NCBI RefSeq assembly: GCF_000002995.4
Contig: NW_025062475.1
Coordinates: forward strand, 8,188,187-8,252,186
DNA length: 64,000 nt
Reading direction: 5' to 3'
Source of the DNA: Brugia malayi
Taxonomy: Eukaryota > Nematoda > Chromadorea > Rhabditida > Onchocercidae
Shown here: positions 49,501 through 62,290 of the stretch, in pieces
Numbering within the stretch: position 1 is the stretch's first letter
Layout of the letters: each line of letters opens with the position of its first letter
Notes under the pieces: generated by a model
Told to the model about the DNA's origin: nothing
The model's database searches: none
What the model saw: only the letters and a program-made list of their open reading frames with translations
Translations under genes and position numbers: made by a program

Positions 49501-51506
49501 ATTACCAAAGCAGGTTCTATTTTTTTCGGAATATTTGGTGACGGCACAAATCTTTCAATGGTAATAGTCGAGAGATTCAATTCTGTGAAGCAAGTTTAAA
49601 GTTTATTTGTTGAAGCTCTCCTACATCGAAAATATAACTAACGCTGTAATGGATAGTGTAGCAAGTATTTTATAAGTTCATCTTTTAATTTCTGGAATAT
49701 TCAACCTTAAATGTTTTAACTATAAACAATTTCATGTAATGCATTTTTTTTTTTTTAAGAATATAATTTCCTTTCATCGTTTGTTTTCAGTAATTGAATT
49801 TAAAGTCTGAGAAATCCGTTTTGGTAGAACACTTTATGCAGTAACATTGTTTAAAATATTCTTTTTAGGTGACGAAGAAGACCAGTTCATTTAAAGCTAC
49901 TTTATGGCTTTGTGACCATTATCCACTCGATTTGCAGGTTCAGTTTTTATATAAATACTAACATGTTTAACACTGTGTTTTTAGTCTTTTCAAAGTCTTG
50001 ATCTTTTTTGACATTTTGGGAAATAATACTTTCTCACAATGAAACTCCAGATTTTGTTTAAAGAAACGGTTAGATTTGCTGTCCTGAAGCATGTTTTTAT
50101 CATGAATCTTTGCTTGGAACATGGGGAAGCAAACATTGTCACAACGAATTCCATTTATCTTTACCACTTAAAATTTTTTCATCTTCAATTTGATTTTTTT
50201 CAGAATCAAGTTTTACCGATAATTGATCTAATGGCTGTGAACAATGCCCATTTCGCTCGGCTGAAGAATTTCATCCAGCTTCAGCTACCAGCTGGTTTTC
50301 CTGTAAAAATTGAAATTCCACTGTTTCATGTTGTTAGCGCACGAATTACATTTTCGGCTATAAATATAACAGGACCTCATGTTTCTTACAATGTTTCATC
50401 AAACGAGGTAAGTTTTAATTTAATTTTTGTCTGACGTGAATCCTCGTATCGGTACTTTCAGGACATTATGAGCATGAAAGATATATCTTACAAATGAAAA
50501 TTGTGTGTTTTCAGGTAGAAGTCGATCCGGCTACTTTTGAAATCCCCGAGTATTACAGTTCCTTGAACAACCCCGATTGTGGCATATGTATAAGCGGAAA
50601 TACTACCGTTCGCGAAGTAGGTTCTAATGGAAATCTTGCATCGAGACGATGTTAGTTCATCTTTTTCTTCATAATTACTAATTACTGGAATTCTAAATCG
50701 AAAATCGAAGTGCTTTCGATCGTTGTTCATTTATATTTATAGTTGGATGTAGGATACAAAGTAAGATATTAGCATTTACCGGTCTAAAAATAGAAGCTAC
50801 CATTTTCACACGCTTAATTGATTCAGGCAAGATTGTTTTGGATTTGATTATAAGTTCTTACTATTCTCTAGCGACAGATTTAAAATATATTGTAAAGATC
50901 GAGATGATTCCCATTTCGAAAAAGAAAAATATTTTGAATTGTTCACTGGGATAATTTGGATGTTTTTGTATTGCAGACGTATCAGAAGATGAACTCTACC
51001 TACAATTCGCACTGGAGCAAAGTATGCGTGAGACAGCAGGCCCATCAGCAGCAAGTATTAATACCTGTATTGCAGAATCCGTGAACAATGTCTCTGATTG
51101 GCATGGAGACATAGATTTAGCATATGCTATAGGAGAAAGCATACGAACGCTTCGTCTGGAACGGATGATGAGAGAAGGTACTACAACTGCCGATAATATC
51201 AAAGAGCGTCAATCTTTTATGGTACTTTTTTATTCTTTTAAATGGTTAACGCTTTCATGCATGATTTTCTTTGTGATAGCACTGAAAATTTTCTAAATAG
51301 TCTAACTCCATGCGCATTGCACTAGTTACAACTTGCAACCGTTCTAACTCGCAATGACATCTTGTTCGGTTTTGAAATTTTAGGACGACGATATTCAGCT
51401 TGCAATACGGCTATCGCAAAAAGAAGAGGAAGAAAGGCTGAAAGCATGCGAAAGGCAAGAGGAAGAGTTAGAACGTATCATAAAGCTATCTCTCATCGAG
51501 AAATAA
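46584..51506 (+). CDS. ANKRD13-family ankyrin/UIM protein
   Basis: Fourteen exons: 46584-46716, 46872-46967, 47134-47267, 47552-47641, 48082-48234, 48494-48621, 48720-48804, 49000-49073, 49333-49513, 49869-49937, 50204-50407, 50515-50650, 50977-51221, 51384-51506; all phases agree, 616 aa. Ankyrin repeats lie at the N-terminus ([43 protein letters not shown]). The ANKRD13 core follows ([62 protein letters not shown]). Four ubiquitin-interacting motifs close it: [16 protein letters not shown] (498-513), [11 protein letters not shown] (about 538-552), [16 protein letters not shown] (577-592) and [15 protein letters not shown] (602-616). Vertebrate members bind K63-linked ubiquitin on endocytic cargo at late endosomes and the plasma membrane; a similar role is inferred. 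Divergent from the relic and HMGB side, 1.6 kb upstream of SUMO. Confidence 0.95.
47952..47999. repeat. 25-bp direct duplication in ANKRD13 intron 4
   Basis: CGATAAAGACCATATTTAAT followed by CAATA occurs twice head-to-tail; the second copy matches for 23 bases. Confidence 0.9.
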
Positions 51507-53083
51507 TGATATTATTTAACAATAATTTGGGGTTTTATTCAGCTTTAAGCTTCTGATAATTGTTAAGTGGCCACTAGCATCTAGTTGAAGCTGTTTTGGT
51601 TAAGCGAAGTTGTGTAAAGTACAAGATCGAAAAATTTTTATATATCTGTTTTTATATATAATTTTATGATCATTGCAGTTTAGTTTTTAAATTTCTTGTA
51701 TATTTTTATAGTTTTTTTAGGACACTAGTATAATATATGTGACAGTTGTACTCAGTTTTGTTGCTTTGAGTATTTTAGTTATGCCGTTAAAATAATCATT
51801 GTAGTAAGTTGTCTAATTGCTAATTACAATGTTTGGTTTATGTTTTTTATTTTCGTAATGGATTACTTTTACAGTTATTATTGCTTTAACTAGTACATCT
51901 TAAACAAAGAAACAGAGTTTCAAAAATGTCTTGTGGAAAATGGAAGACAGAGTGATTAAAATTTTCTTAGCAGTTACATAGGCTAATAAGCTAACTTTTG
52001 CAGCTGTTAAACCTTTTTCAATAATGGTTACAGATACGAGTGCTTAGTAATTATTTTGGCGTAGAATGCGCAAGTATATTATGGGGAGAGCCGCGGATTC
52101 GTAGATGTGTTTGCAGTTTACAAGAAAGTTCTCGCTAAAATAAAATCCTAATAATGTTGATGACTCCATTTACGTGGTTGTCTCCGCTCACACAACAAAA
52201 TTCTGAGATCATAGCAGTTGCATTAAGGTGAGCAGATGACCACAGTTGGTCTCGGCGGCCGCATTAAAGATTAAGCAGCCGCAACAGTTTGGGTCGTGTA
52301 CAGCTTTCGGTGGTCTCAGTTTTGAGAGGTGTTTGTTGGGGGCTGTGCTCGAGCTGTCCTTGGTTCTAATTATTGGTACTTATCTAATCCTTCCGTTAGA
52401 ATTTACCCAGATTTGCTAGCATGGAAATGGATTGCTTTATTTTTAAATTTAAGTTTCTGGGTATTGTTTTATTGATGGTCCATTTCAAAAATTCCACTAA
52501 GTACTGTACGTACTGAACTTCAGTCTTAGAAAGCATCGGAGAACTGTGCACTGAATATTAGTTATTTTGCATAACATAACCATATCTTGTTGCATACGTT
52601 CAATTTATTCCAAAAATACATGTGCTATAATTGTTTTTGGTCGGGATTTTATATATCGTTAAAGTAAAGGTGACATTATGTGATGCTTTCCAATTTCAAA
52701 AATGCTTCACATGAGTATGTTCACTGGAAAGAGATTTTCATCGCCTGACAAGAAAAAGTGGGAAAATAATGGAACTGATTCTTGAAAGACAGTAGCAGTT
52801 GATATGAAAAGTAGCACATTAGTTTATTGTAACATTGGAATTTATTTCAATCATGTTGCGAACTTCTTAACGTTTGTGTTATCGCCGTAAAATCATGTAT
52901 TTTATCCATTTCCTCATCAAGCGATAAAATTATGATTCAAACTCACAGGAAGTGGGTATGTTAATGTCAATTTTGTTTTGCGTAATAAAATTGTTAATAC
53001 CACTTACTGATTTTTCAATTTAAGAAATTTTCTAGCTGAGGTGCATTTTGACGTACAAATTTTCCTGAACGAATCTGGAAATA
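51507..53083. other. ANKRD13 3' region and SUMO upstream region
   Basis: Mostly AT-rich. A local GC-rich patch near 52085-52370 includes a GCGGCCGC site and GCGGC...GCCGC complementary arms (52255-52281), and could be part of the SUMO promoter. No exon was found in it. Confidence 0.45.
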
Positions 53084-53890
53084 ATGGCAGATCAGTCACA
53101 AGCATCATGTAAGACTACTGGTAACAATAATACAGCAACTGGACCAGCACCAGCTTCTTCTTCCGAATATATCAAATTGAGAGTTGTAGGACAGGTATAA
53201 TTTATTTTCGGACAGCATGTAATGTTTACGGCTTCATTTTTTACTGAAGTGTGATTTTTTCTCGATTTGATATTACTAAACCTTCAGAGGATTGTCAGAA
53301 GCCCTCTTCATTTCAGGACTCGAACGAGGTACATTTTCGTGTGAAGTTTGGCACAAGCATGGGGAAACTGAAAAAGTCTTATGCAGATCGAATGGGTGTT
53401 GATGTTGGTTCATTGCGCTTTTTATTTGACGGACGGCGAATCAATGATGAAGATACTCCTAAGACACTGGAAATTGAAGAGGATGATATAATTGAAGTAA
53501 GTTAATTCCATGTTGATTCCAAAGCTCAACTGTTCCTTTGAAATGGAAGTAATAAGTCTTCATCCCGACAGTCGCTTTATAGTGAAGATCTGTCAAAAAG
53601 TTGTGTTCTGTCTTTTTTCGTTCCTAGTTAATTATAGTCGACATTTACAGTTGGAGCGAAGTTTGGTCTCGCATTTGTTCAGGCCAAATTGCACTACATA
53701 TTACATATGTATAGGTATTATCCAGTCCTAGTATTCCCATCATATAGCAAGCCTTTCTGGTAGACTGTAGTATTTAAGCTTCGTTCTTTTTTCTTTTCAT
53801 CTGGAAAATAGCAAAGTATGGCCAATTTTTAATTTTATATATTTTTTTCAGGTTTATCAAGAGCAAGTTGGTGGTCATTTTGTTCAGTAA
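53084..53890 (+). CDS. smo-1: SUMO, small ubiquitin-like modifier precursor
   Basis: Three exons: 53084-53194, 53317-53496, 53852-53890; 109 aa. A Ser/Ala/Thr-rich flexible N-terminus (about 28 residues) precedes the ubiquitin-like fold: EYIKLRVVGQ, DSNEVHFRVKFGTSMGKLKK, GSLRFLFDGRRINDEDTPKT, LEIEEDDIIEVYQEQVGG. The diglycine is at residues 104-105, followed by a four-residue tail (HFVQ) that a ULP/SENP protease would remove before E1 activation. The single C. elegans SUMO, SMO-1, is almost identical across the fold; its N-terminus is shorter. Intron positions are phase 0 throughout. Being the only SUMO seen here does not exclude others elsewhere. Confidence 0.97.
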
Positions 53891-56800
53891 AAAAGTTTCA
53901 TAAACTATTTAAGGTATTGAACCCTTCTTTTGCTTTAATTTTTTTTCTTGTGTCTACCATTATTGCTGACATTTGTGAAATCCTTTTGTATTATTATTAT
54001 TATTATTATTTTTTTGGATTTATTATCCTTTATTATTGTTGAGTTGCACCAAATTTATACACTTTGCATTTTCTTCATTCTCTTACAACTTTTCATTTTC
54101 ATGTAGGTATTTCCATTTCTTTCTGTTCGTTTGTTTATCATTTTTCGTATTTCTTTTGGGAGGTGACTAGGTGGTTTGCTTGCATACTGTGGAAGAATTC
54201 TTTTTCGAAAAAGGCCGAGCTTTCCAAGAACCTTCATATCAAAATTTGACTTGGAAAATTGATGTTACTCTCTGGGTATTATTTCATTTTGGTAGTAGAA
54301 ATATCCGTTCATTTGGATTTGTTTTGTCTTCTTGCCACATTTATAAGATTTGGTTTATGATGACAGAAACACGTGCATATAATTCAGATGAACGTAATAT
54401 TTTTACTTTTTTGCATAGACCTAGACCACCGTAACTGAATTCACTAACAGTTTGAGCGATTTAATAAACTGTTTCTCTGCTAATACTGTTGAATAGTTTC
54501 TCTTGCAAATATTTTTTTCACTTCTTTAGGGTTTTTAAATTTGACCCTCTATTGATATGCAGGTCCTCATAATTCTGCATAAATTGATTCTATATTAGCC
54601 TACATTTCCCAAGTTTCTTTTAAGTGCGCACGAACATCTGTATTTCATTAACTTGGCAGCCGTTATACTGTGCTCTCCCGTTTATGTTGTGTCAAAATCA
54701 AGAGGTTTTGGTTTCATAAGGATCAGTTGTTTTACAGTTCTTGTATTACGCAGTGTTTCTGATACGTTAGCATCGAAGCTCATAACTCGCATGCTAAGTT
54801 CTTTAGCTACTATGATGTGAGGACCACAATATATGGTAATGGTATTATTATCTCCATTCTTCCTGTTATTAATATGAAGAAACCCTGAAAAGATTGTTTT
54901 ATTTGAAGTGAATAAAATCTGGTCTCCATGGAAGAAAGTTTGCCCCTATAAATGACGAATAGTTTTTTCTTTTCTTGGTTTATAAATGGTATGCTGAATT
55001 GGTATTATAAAACAAATTCAAGCAGCAGTAGTACATATGTATAAATAAATTGATAAAAAATGTTGAGCAGTATCTGTATTTGTCTGTTGTTAAGGTTAAC
55101 TCGTTTTACATTTTGACATATTGTATTTTACATGTTTCATGAAAAGTTTTGCTTTTTTGTATTTGAGAACGTTATACACAGTGGATTAGAGGATGCGAAG
55201 TGTCCAGAACAATAATGTAAAATGTAGAAAAGCACAAAAATAAGTAATCGAACAGTCAGGTTCATGTGTAAAGATTTCGATTTTTCATTAAGTACAAAAT
55301 AATCTGCCTGAGAAAGTCTGAGAAATCCTCGGATCTATTACCAACAATGTCTTTGTATTTGAAGATTTTGGTTGGAGTGACATCGTCAGTTGAAATAGTG
55401 CTAGCGGTAACAATGGTAGTTTGGAAAAGTTGACAAGCAAATATCTCGTTAAAGCGAAAAGTAAACCTCAGTCTAGTTAAGCATTAAACCAAAAAATTTT
55501 GAGTGTAGGACTTGCAGTGTTGTTTAGTTAATACGCGACTGTTTTGCGAAATAGATTTACTTTGTTCGGCTTGTAGGGAAAACTTTTGTCTGCAAAGGAA
55601 CTTCATTCTTTTTGTGATAATGACTTTAATGGATAGGGGTAGGAATTCAAAGTGGTGTGGGACTTCTAAACTCATTAATTATAATTTTTTTTTAATCCTT
55701 GACAATTTGTTTGAGGATAAGGTAGAAGAATAATATAGAAATCCAAAGCAGTCTCGGAATAATACTTCCCGTTTCAAAAGCTCTTCCTATTAAAACAGTC
55801 ATCAAAACCACGACTGGAAATTTATCACCATTATCAGTATGTACAAGTCATACAACTTTTGTCGCTCCACACACATGCGCCATACAAAAAATCTTACTCT
55901 CCAATTGCTACTTTAGTTTTGGAGAAGAAATTTCTGTTAGCTAATAAAAGGTGTAATTTGATAATGATTGTGAACATTTTGATTGGCTAATGCAAATACG
56001 AATGATCGAATATATTTGAAGTTCTGGGATGATTTTAATCTACATTATTAATACTCCCCCAAAAAGTTTTGTTTCTATTTTACAAATAATTAGGAATTTC
56101 TTACAGTAAATGTTAATTGAAATCATTGAATTGAATTAATGATTAGATGGTAGAGTACAATTTTCAGTGCTTTAAATATTTTCGTTAAGACGGTCAAATT
56201 ATAGTAATCAAACTTAAATTTTTATGACAATTGATTCAACATTGAAAGCAATTTTTTGTTGATTTGCTCAGAAAGTTGACTTAAAAGTTTTCTCTTTTGG
56301 TGCGTTCAATAGATACGCTCTCTCTAGTCAGACCGTGCACAAATGCGCCCTCTTCTCTATTATTTTAATATCCACTTTAGTTTATTTTACGATAAAATGA
56401 ATCTACTTCAACCATTTCTACACTCTTCCTTGCCTCACTTCCCTTAAAAAATAGTGCATGTATATGTGTGTGTGTGTGTATGTGTATGTATGTATGTATG
56501 TATGTATGTACAAGTGGGTGCTGCTCTGCTTTCCGTGTCATACGCCCTGCTTTTGAGTGCAAATCTCTTAATTTCTAGGGGAAAGAAGACTGTTACTCCC
56601 AGAATCTTGCCACTGCCTGGTTTAGTTTTTAAAATTGAATTATATCCAATGACTGCTTTAGTTTGAAAGACACTCGGTGAAGTTGCGTAGTTTCCATATT
56701 GACATTTATGTGGAATCCTTTCCATCTGTTTCATTCCTAAATTTTGACCAATTTTTTCTTTATTATCTGTTATGTCTCTCAAACAATACTTTCTAAAATT

Positions 56801-58879
56801 TCACCCTGAAGGGTTCAATCTAGGCTTTTTTAAAGATTTTTCCAATTAAATAATTTTTATTTTCAAATAAATAACTATCAGATTGATCTTTGAAATTTCA
56901 TTTCTCTGATTTTCTCTGAAGATTTGGTCGTTTTTGACAAGCATAGACTGAAATTTGGAGTGAAATCAAGCTTTACTGTGTTTGTTTGAATGGCTTAAAT
57001 AGAAATGCAAAATGTGTTGTATTTTTAAAGTAGGGAATATTCAGTTACAACAAATGTGAAGAGACCGAAAGGTATGAAATGATAGAGTGGGAAGAGCAAG
57101 AGAACTTGTTCTGCTGGCTGTCATCGAACGAAAAAACGAAATCGTTTGATACCGTTTAATGGGAATCATCTTTTTTTTTTCCATTTGTTACCATTAAATG
57201 GAAACAAAAAAATGAACTCGGTTAATACCTGAAAAAAGTGTGCAATTTGTCAACACTTTTCCGTCTAGCTGCCTTACTTTTTACTAAATAAAGTTTTCTC
57301 TTTTGGCATTCCACGTTCAATCTTTGTGGATTTCAGGATTCTGCTACCTTTCTTAGCAACAAAATGTAGTCGGTAGTGGTGTCATCGTCATCTTCTGTCT
57401 TCTGTAGATGCATAACTTTATTTTAGTGCCTTTTGTGCAAGGACTCCACTCAACTGAATCAATTGAAAAATGAACAAGTGCTGCCTAAACGTTTATTACT
57501 TTTTTTTTTGCGAAAACTGGTAGAAGCAGTTTGTTGGCTACAGTGAATTTTTGAATCTAACAAGTATTATTAGATGACATCACGCATATGCGTATTGTTA
57601 TTTGACTTATATTTTTCGACATTCTAAGTGCTGATTGTTCTATTCACTGCCAGATAAACAAAAAAATAAATAGAGGAAAACGCTGTTGGAAGAAATGGTA
57701 TAAGAAGTGATGAGTAAGTTAACTATTACCAAGTACGCCAATCATATATCATGAAGCGATCTTTGAAGTGTTCGTTACATTCTAAGTATTTATTTTAAGA
57801 TGTTATCTGCTATTAAAACAATGGATTTATTCGAGGAAGCTGAGAGTTTCAAATGTGTAAAGAAATGAATTGATACCACTCTTTGCGCATTGCTTACTTT
57901 TTTCCCCTTTTCTCACTTCTCTTTTGCTTCCCTCAGTTTCACTTTTACAAACTATTTTTAATTCATATAGTCTCAAAAATGGTTTTTTTCTTCTAATATT
58001 TGAGGATAATTACTATTTGCCAATCACAGAAGCTTCTTCGAGATCATTTATTAGTCATAAAAAATGAATAAATGATTAGGAAGTCTCTTATAGTTTCGAA
58101 GATTGAAATATTTGCGGGATTTATAATTTCATTTTATGAGCTATTCTTTCTGATTTCTGTCACCGTTAAGAAACAATCAGAAATGACTGCTCAGCAATAT
58201 AGCCATTCTGTCAGCACTGATCAAATCATTACATTTAACAGTATTTCCACTATAGCAATTTGTAAGTGACGAAAAGGTTACTAACGATAATTCTACTGCA
58301 AAAGTTTGAGAAATTTAAACCGACAGCCCGGTGAGGTGTGGAAGTAAGAGAAATCACAATTCTATAGTTCAAAATTATTTATTTAAAATCTAAGAATTTG
58401 TCATGCAGTTTTTCAAATAAAAGTAAATCCATCTATGATGTGTAAAGAAGAATTTGGTGTAGATATAAAGGAATATCCACACATTCCCCTTTTTTAAAAT
58501 GGAGAAAGGTCGAAGAATTTCAGTGGCTGAAATATTTTAAAGAAGTAAAACTAGTGTTTATTGTATCAGTGACTGTTATTCAATTTAAAATGTCTGGTTG
58601 TTTGTAAGTTTTTAAGGAGTAATGCTCACAAATTATTTTTCTAATTTGAAACGATTCATTTAAATATGAGCCATCATCTTTTCACTTATTGCATAGATGT
58701 GTTATAACAACAATTCTAAACGTAATATTAATAAGTTCAGAATGAATCATAAGCGGTTCTTTTTATCATAGTATCACATAAGTGACATTAAATATTAGTT
58801 TCAACATCTGTTTAGTTTTCATCTATTCATTTGTAAAGCTGTATGAAAATAATTATTCACTGGAAATGATGACTTGATG
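53891..58879. other. Gene-poor intergenic region
   Basis: About 5 kb of AT-rich sequence with no supported gene. AATAAA at 54463-54468 could serve a long SUMO 3' UTR. Short open frames such as one at about 57078-57158 (26 codons) lack further support. Confidence 0.5.
56458..56511. repeat. TG/TATG microsatellite
   Basis: A (TG)n run passing into (TATG)n over 54 bp. Open frames across it on both strands are artefacts of the repeat. Confidence 0.9.
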
Positions 58880-59183
58880 TTTATTGTTAGATGTCGTAGC
58901 AGCTTATACAAATTTCGTTTATTGTTAGATGTCGTAGCAGCTCACACAAATTTCGTTTATTGTTAGATGTCGTAGCAGCTTATACAAATTTCGTTTATTG
59001 TTAGATGTCGTAGCAGCTCATACAAATTTCGTTTATTGTTAGATGTCGTAGCAGCTCATACAAATTTCGTTTATTGTTAGATGTCGTAGCAGTTTATACA
59101 AATTTCGTTTATTGTTAGATGTCGTAGCAGCTCATACAAATTTCGTTTATTGTTAGATGTCGTAGCAGCTCATACAAATTTCA
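58880..59183. repeat. 38-bp minisatellite, eight copies
   Basis: Eight exactly 38-bp head-to-tail units beginning TTTATTGTTAGATGTCGTAG and ending in TACAAATTTCG. Copies differ only at two or three positions in the CAGCTYAYAC segment (copy 6 has AGTTTATAC) and at the final base of copy 8. No spacers differ between copies, so it is not a CRISPR array. Confidence 0.97.
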
Positions 59184-60062
59184 ACAGCAGCAAGTAGCTC
59201 TTTCTGCTAATAGAAGAATATCTGAGAAGTAGGCGTGATATTAATCGTCATCTCAGTGATTTCTCCCCGTTTATAGAAAAGAAGAGAAAAAGCTAAAAAT
59301 ACATTCCCTTCTATTTCCATCCTTTCTTTCTTCCTTTATCTCTCCTTTTCTCTTCATATTTCCATCAATATTAATTTCCATATTTTTATAAAAAATGTGC
59401 AATTGCGGTATTGTAATGCACAACAGATGGCTGCTTTATTTGCCGTTTTTTCTTCTTATCTCATTTATGCAAATGATGGTTCCATTTGTGTTGATAATTC
59501 TGTGAGATAGTTCTTTCCTTTCTGAATTCTTTTCACCCTACGCCCTTGTTTTTTCTCTAAATATATCATAACTTATGAATTGTTTTAGATAGTTCTCGTA
59601 GTTGAGAAATTTTGAATAAGAATTTAAGAAAGAAATGAAATTAGTTAAAATACCAACACAGATTATTAAGTAAGATCAGTACAAGTACTCTACGTCCATC
59701 TTTTTAAATTTGAAAACAAACTGATGTGATGCAACCTAAATTCTTTTTTGCAAAATAAAGGGTTGAAAAAATTTTGAAGTATATGAGTAAAAATGAATCA
59801 AGTAGGTAGTTGAGATCATTAATAAACTGTAAAGACATTAAAAGTGTACATTCGTGTTTGTTTATTTCGTGTTTTATCAAATCTTGAAGCGCTTACTTGA
59901 TTTTATCAGTGAATTTTCAGTTTACTTCAACTTGAGATTTACTTTGCATCGATCTAATTATGTACAGTCTTTAATGGATTATGTACTGTCGTTATTTTGC
60001 AGTTATCCAGTAAAATTATTTCAACTTCCCAGAAATAAGTAGTACTTTAGAAATTGTGCATA
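59184..60062. other. Non-coding region after the minisatellite
   Basis: AT- and pyrimidine-rich; no gene or RNA recognised. Confidence 0.5.
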
Positions 60063-61808
60063 TTAAAACTTCCTCTTTCCCTTTTTCGATTTTTTGACAG
60101 TCTGTAGTCTTTCCAGTTGTAATAATTTTTTGACCTTCATATAACAGTAATTGAAGGAAGTGGTTCGATCGATAACATCAGGTTTAAATGCAGGAGACTT
60201 CGACTCCCTGCAAGATACAATGGCAAGTTCATCTAGTAAATGCATTCTTAGACAGAACATTTGAAGAATTGGTGGGAAATGAAAGATTGAATTGTTTAAA
60301 GGAATGAATCATTGTTAATATTCTATTAGACCCACCCCATTCAAAGCATATTTTCATTTAATGAATCACTTATCAGTAACAAATAGTTTAAATCTGATGT
60401 CTTGTTGATATCCCTAACCCTTCACTAGTAAAATTATCTCTTTTTCAAACGAGTTTATGCAAAAAAAAGGCACTGAAAGGCTGAAAGATACATTGAGCAA
60501 TGGTATTAGAAAATTTGCTCATTTCAATTTTCAACTGAATTTGATACGAAGTTTATCTATTACCGTCGACTCGGGTGATTCTATAACTAATGATGAGTGG
60601 TATTCTATCAAGTCCAAAAGATCATTATTATTCTATTAATATTTTATACATTCCAATGTTCGACTTAATCACTGTAATGCAAAGTGTTATGGTAATTACA
60701 AAAATTATAATTTCTGATGTCTTTACATCATCGTGGAATATTCTACGGTCCTTTCTTGTTCTGAGCTTCATATATATAGAACTTCTGTTAAATTTTAAAT
60801 GTTGCTTTACTTCTCCTCATGATTTTCTCTGTCTATTTCGGACTAATAACTAAAAATTTTAACGATTTTGAATACTAAAAATAAGTTTACATCATTTGCA
60901 TTTTTTGCTAAAATGAATTCGAATTCAACCTATCTCCATTTTTTTTTTCCATCCAGCAGCTTAATTCATGCATGATTCGTAGTTGTACTTCAGCTATTGC
61001 TGTGATTTCCTGCCCTCGAGAAATGAGATGAGTCTTTTCTAGATCAATAAAAGCAATAATACTTGTCCTTAAAATGATCTTTTGAAAATGAAAGAGTGTC
61101 AGATTGGAAGTCTTTTCTTTCACATTGGATATAACGCCAAATGAATTAATTCATGGGAAATTGTTTTGTTTAATTATTTGACTTGTTCGCTTATGAATAT
61201 TTCCAGCCATCACTCAAGAAGAATGAAATCAGTTCAAGTTTAAAATTGTATACACATTTTTATAGCAGTCAAGTTTAGCTTCCTCGAAATGATCAAGAAT
61301 TCATTCTTGATCATTTCGAGGAAGAATTCTCCTGTTTGCTATTTTCCGTCATCCAAATAAGTACCATATAGTTCTTACTTGAATGGTAATTATTGAATCA
61401 CTTCTCAGTTGGACAATATTTTTCTATGAATATTCCTCAATTTATCTTCTTCCGAAATAGATACTTAACAAAAAAGTTAAAATAGGAAGAATAGGAATTG
61501 GCGTCGATGGAATGAAATTGCACAACATGTACACAGTAAGGTTACTTATGTCGCTGTATCGAGGTCTCTATGATTCCCCATTTTCTCATACCATCAGAAG
61601 TCATTAATTTTATTGGATAACGCAAAATGTATGATTGAATGATTAAGGGCGGTGATGGCGAGCTGATAGTGTCCTTGACTGGTAGCGAGGGTTCCTACTG
61701 TTCCACCCTTCGTTTTTGTTGTTCAGTTTGCTCCATCCATACTATTCACATTAAATTCGTACCGACCGGTTGCATCTTCATCCAGTACAGTAGTTTTTAT
61801 GGTTTCGG
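60063..61808 (-). CDS. Unrecognised minus-strand gene or gene remnant
   Basis: Four exon-like blocks (minus): 61743-61808 (TATTCCAG acceptor, reads ETIKTTVLDEDATGRYEFNV, could also run to a TGA at 61723), 60930-61078 (RTSIIAFIDLEKTHLISRG, EITAIAEVQLRIMHELSCW), 60564-60604 (YHSSLVIESPEST) and 60063-60207 (TTGCAG acceptor, ESKSPAFKPDVIDRTTSF, ending in a lysine-rich tail QTVKKSKKGKRKF and TAA). Coding texture and splice signals are good individually, but reading phase does not carry cleanly between blocks 2 and 3, where block 2 contains a run of ten A. The first block's DEDATGRYEFNV recalls an Ig I-set strand-F motif without the cysteine; this is weak. Function unknown. Confidence 0.35.
61279..61324. 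repeat. Perfect 21-bp inverted repeat with TTCA loop
   Basis: 61279-61299 (CTTCCTCGAAATGATCAAGA plus A) is the exact reverse complement of 61304-61324, separated by four bases. It would form a very stable hairpin on either strand. Confidence 0.97.
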
Positions 61809-62254
61809 CTGGAATATAGATAAATTTGCAGTTAGCAGGGAGACAAGCAATATGGATAGATCATTTCGAGACAGACTTTTTCCCGTTGTAAAAAAACCAT
61901 GCTTCAACAATCATTTAAGTCAAGAAGTCAAGTAAAATGGAGGAACTAAAGGTCAAGAAGAAACTGTGATTTGTAATCTACTGTAAGGATGTTCCCATCT
62001 ATCTTTCCTTATAGTGTTTCGCTTCCCCTCCTTTTAGCTTAGATCCAAGTTACAATAATTCCTTTCAAATATTACAGAATGTAATTTCACGTCCGTTGCT
62101 ACATATATATTCATCATTGACAGGTTATATCCGCTTTTTCTTCCAGATTTATATATATCTGTTTTTTTTTAGCTTTTTAAAAATCTGAAATCGCCATCTC
62201 TTCCCAAATGGAAAGATAAAGCTTATAGTTTTCATTACTTTATGCGATGAAAAT

Positions 62255-62290
62255 AGAGAGAAAGAGAGGGAGAGAGAGAGAGAAAAAGAA
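62255..62290. repeat. (GA)n-rich tract
   Basis: AGAGAGAAAGAGAGGGAGAGAG and further GA over about 36 bp. Confidence 0.85.

Noticed and set aside
56377..56782. His-Thr/Tyr-Ile-rich frames
   Set aside because: Caused by the TG/TATG microsatellite.
58880..59183. CRISPR array
   Set aside because: Units are contiguous identical 38-mers with no variable spacers, in a eukaryotic genome; it is a minisatellite.
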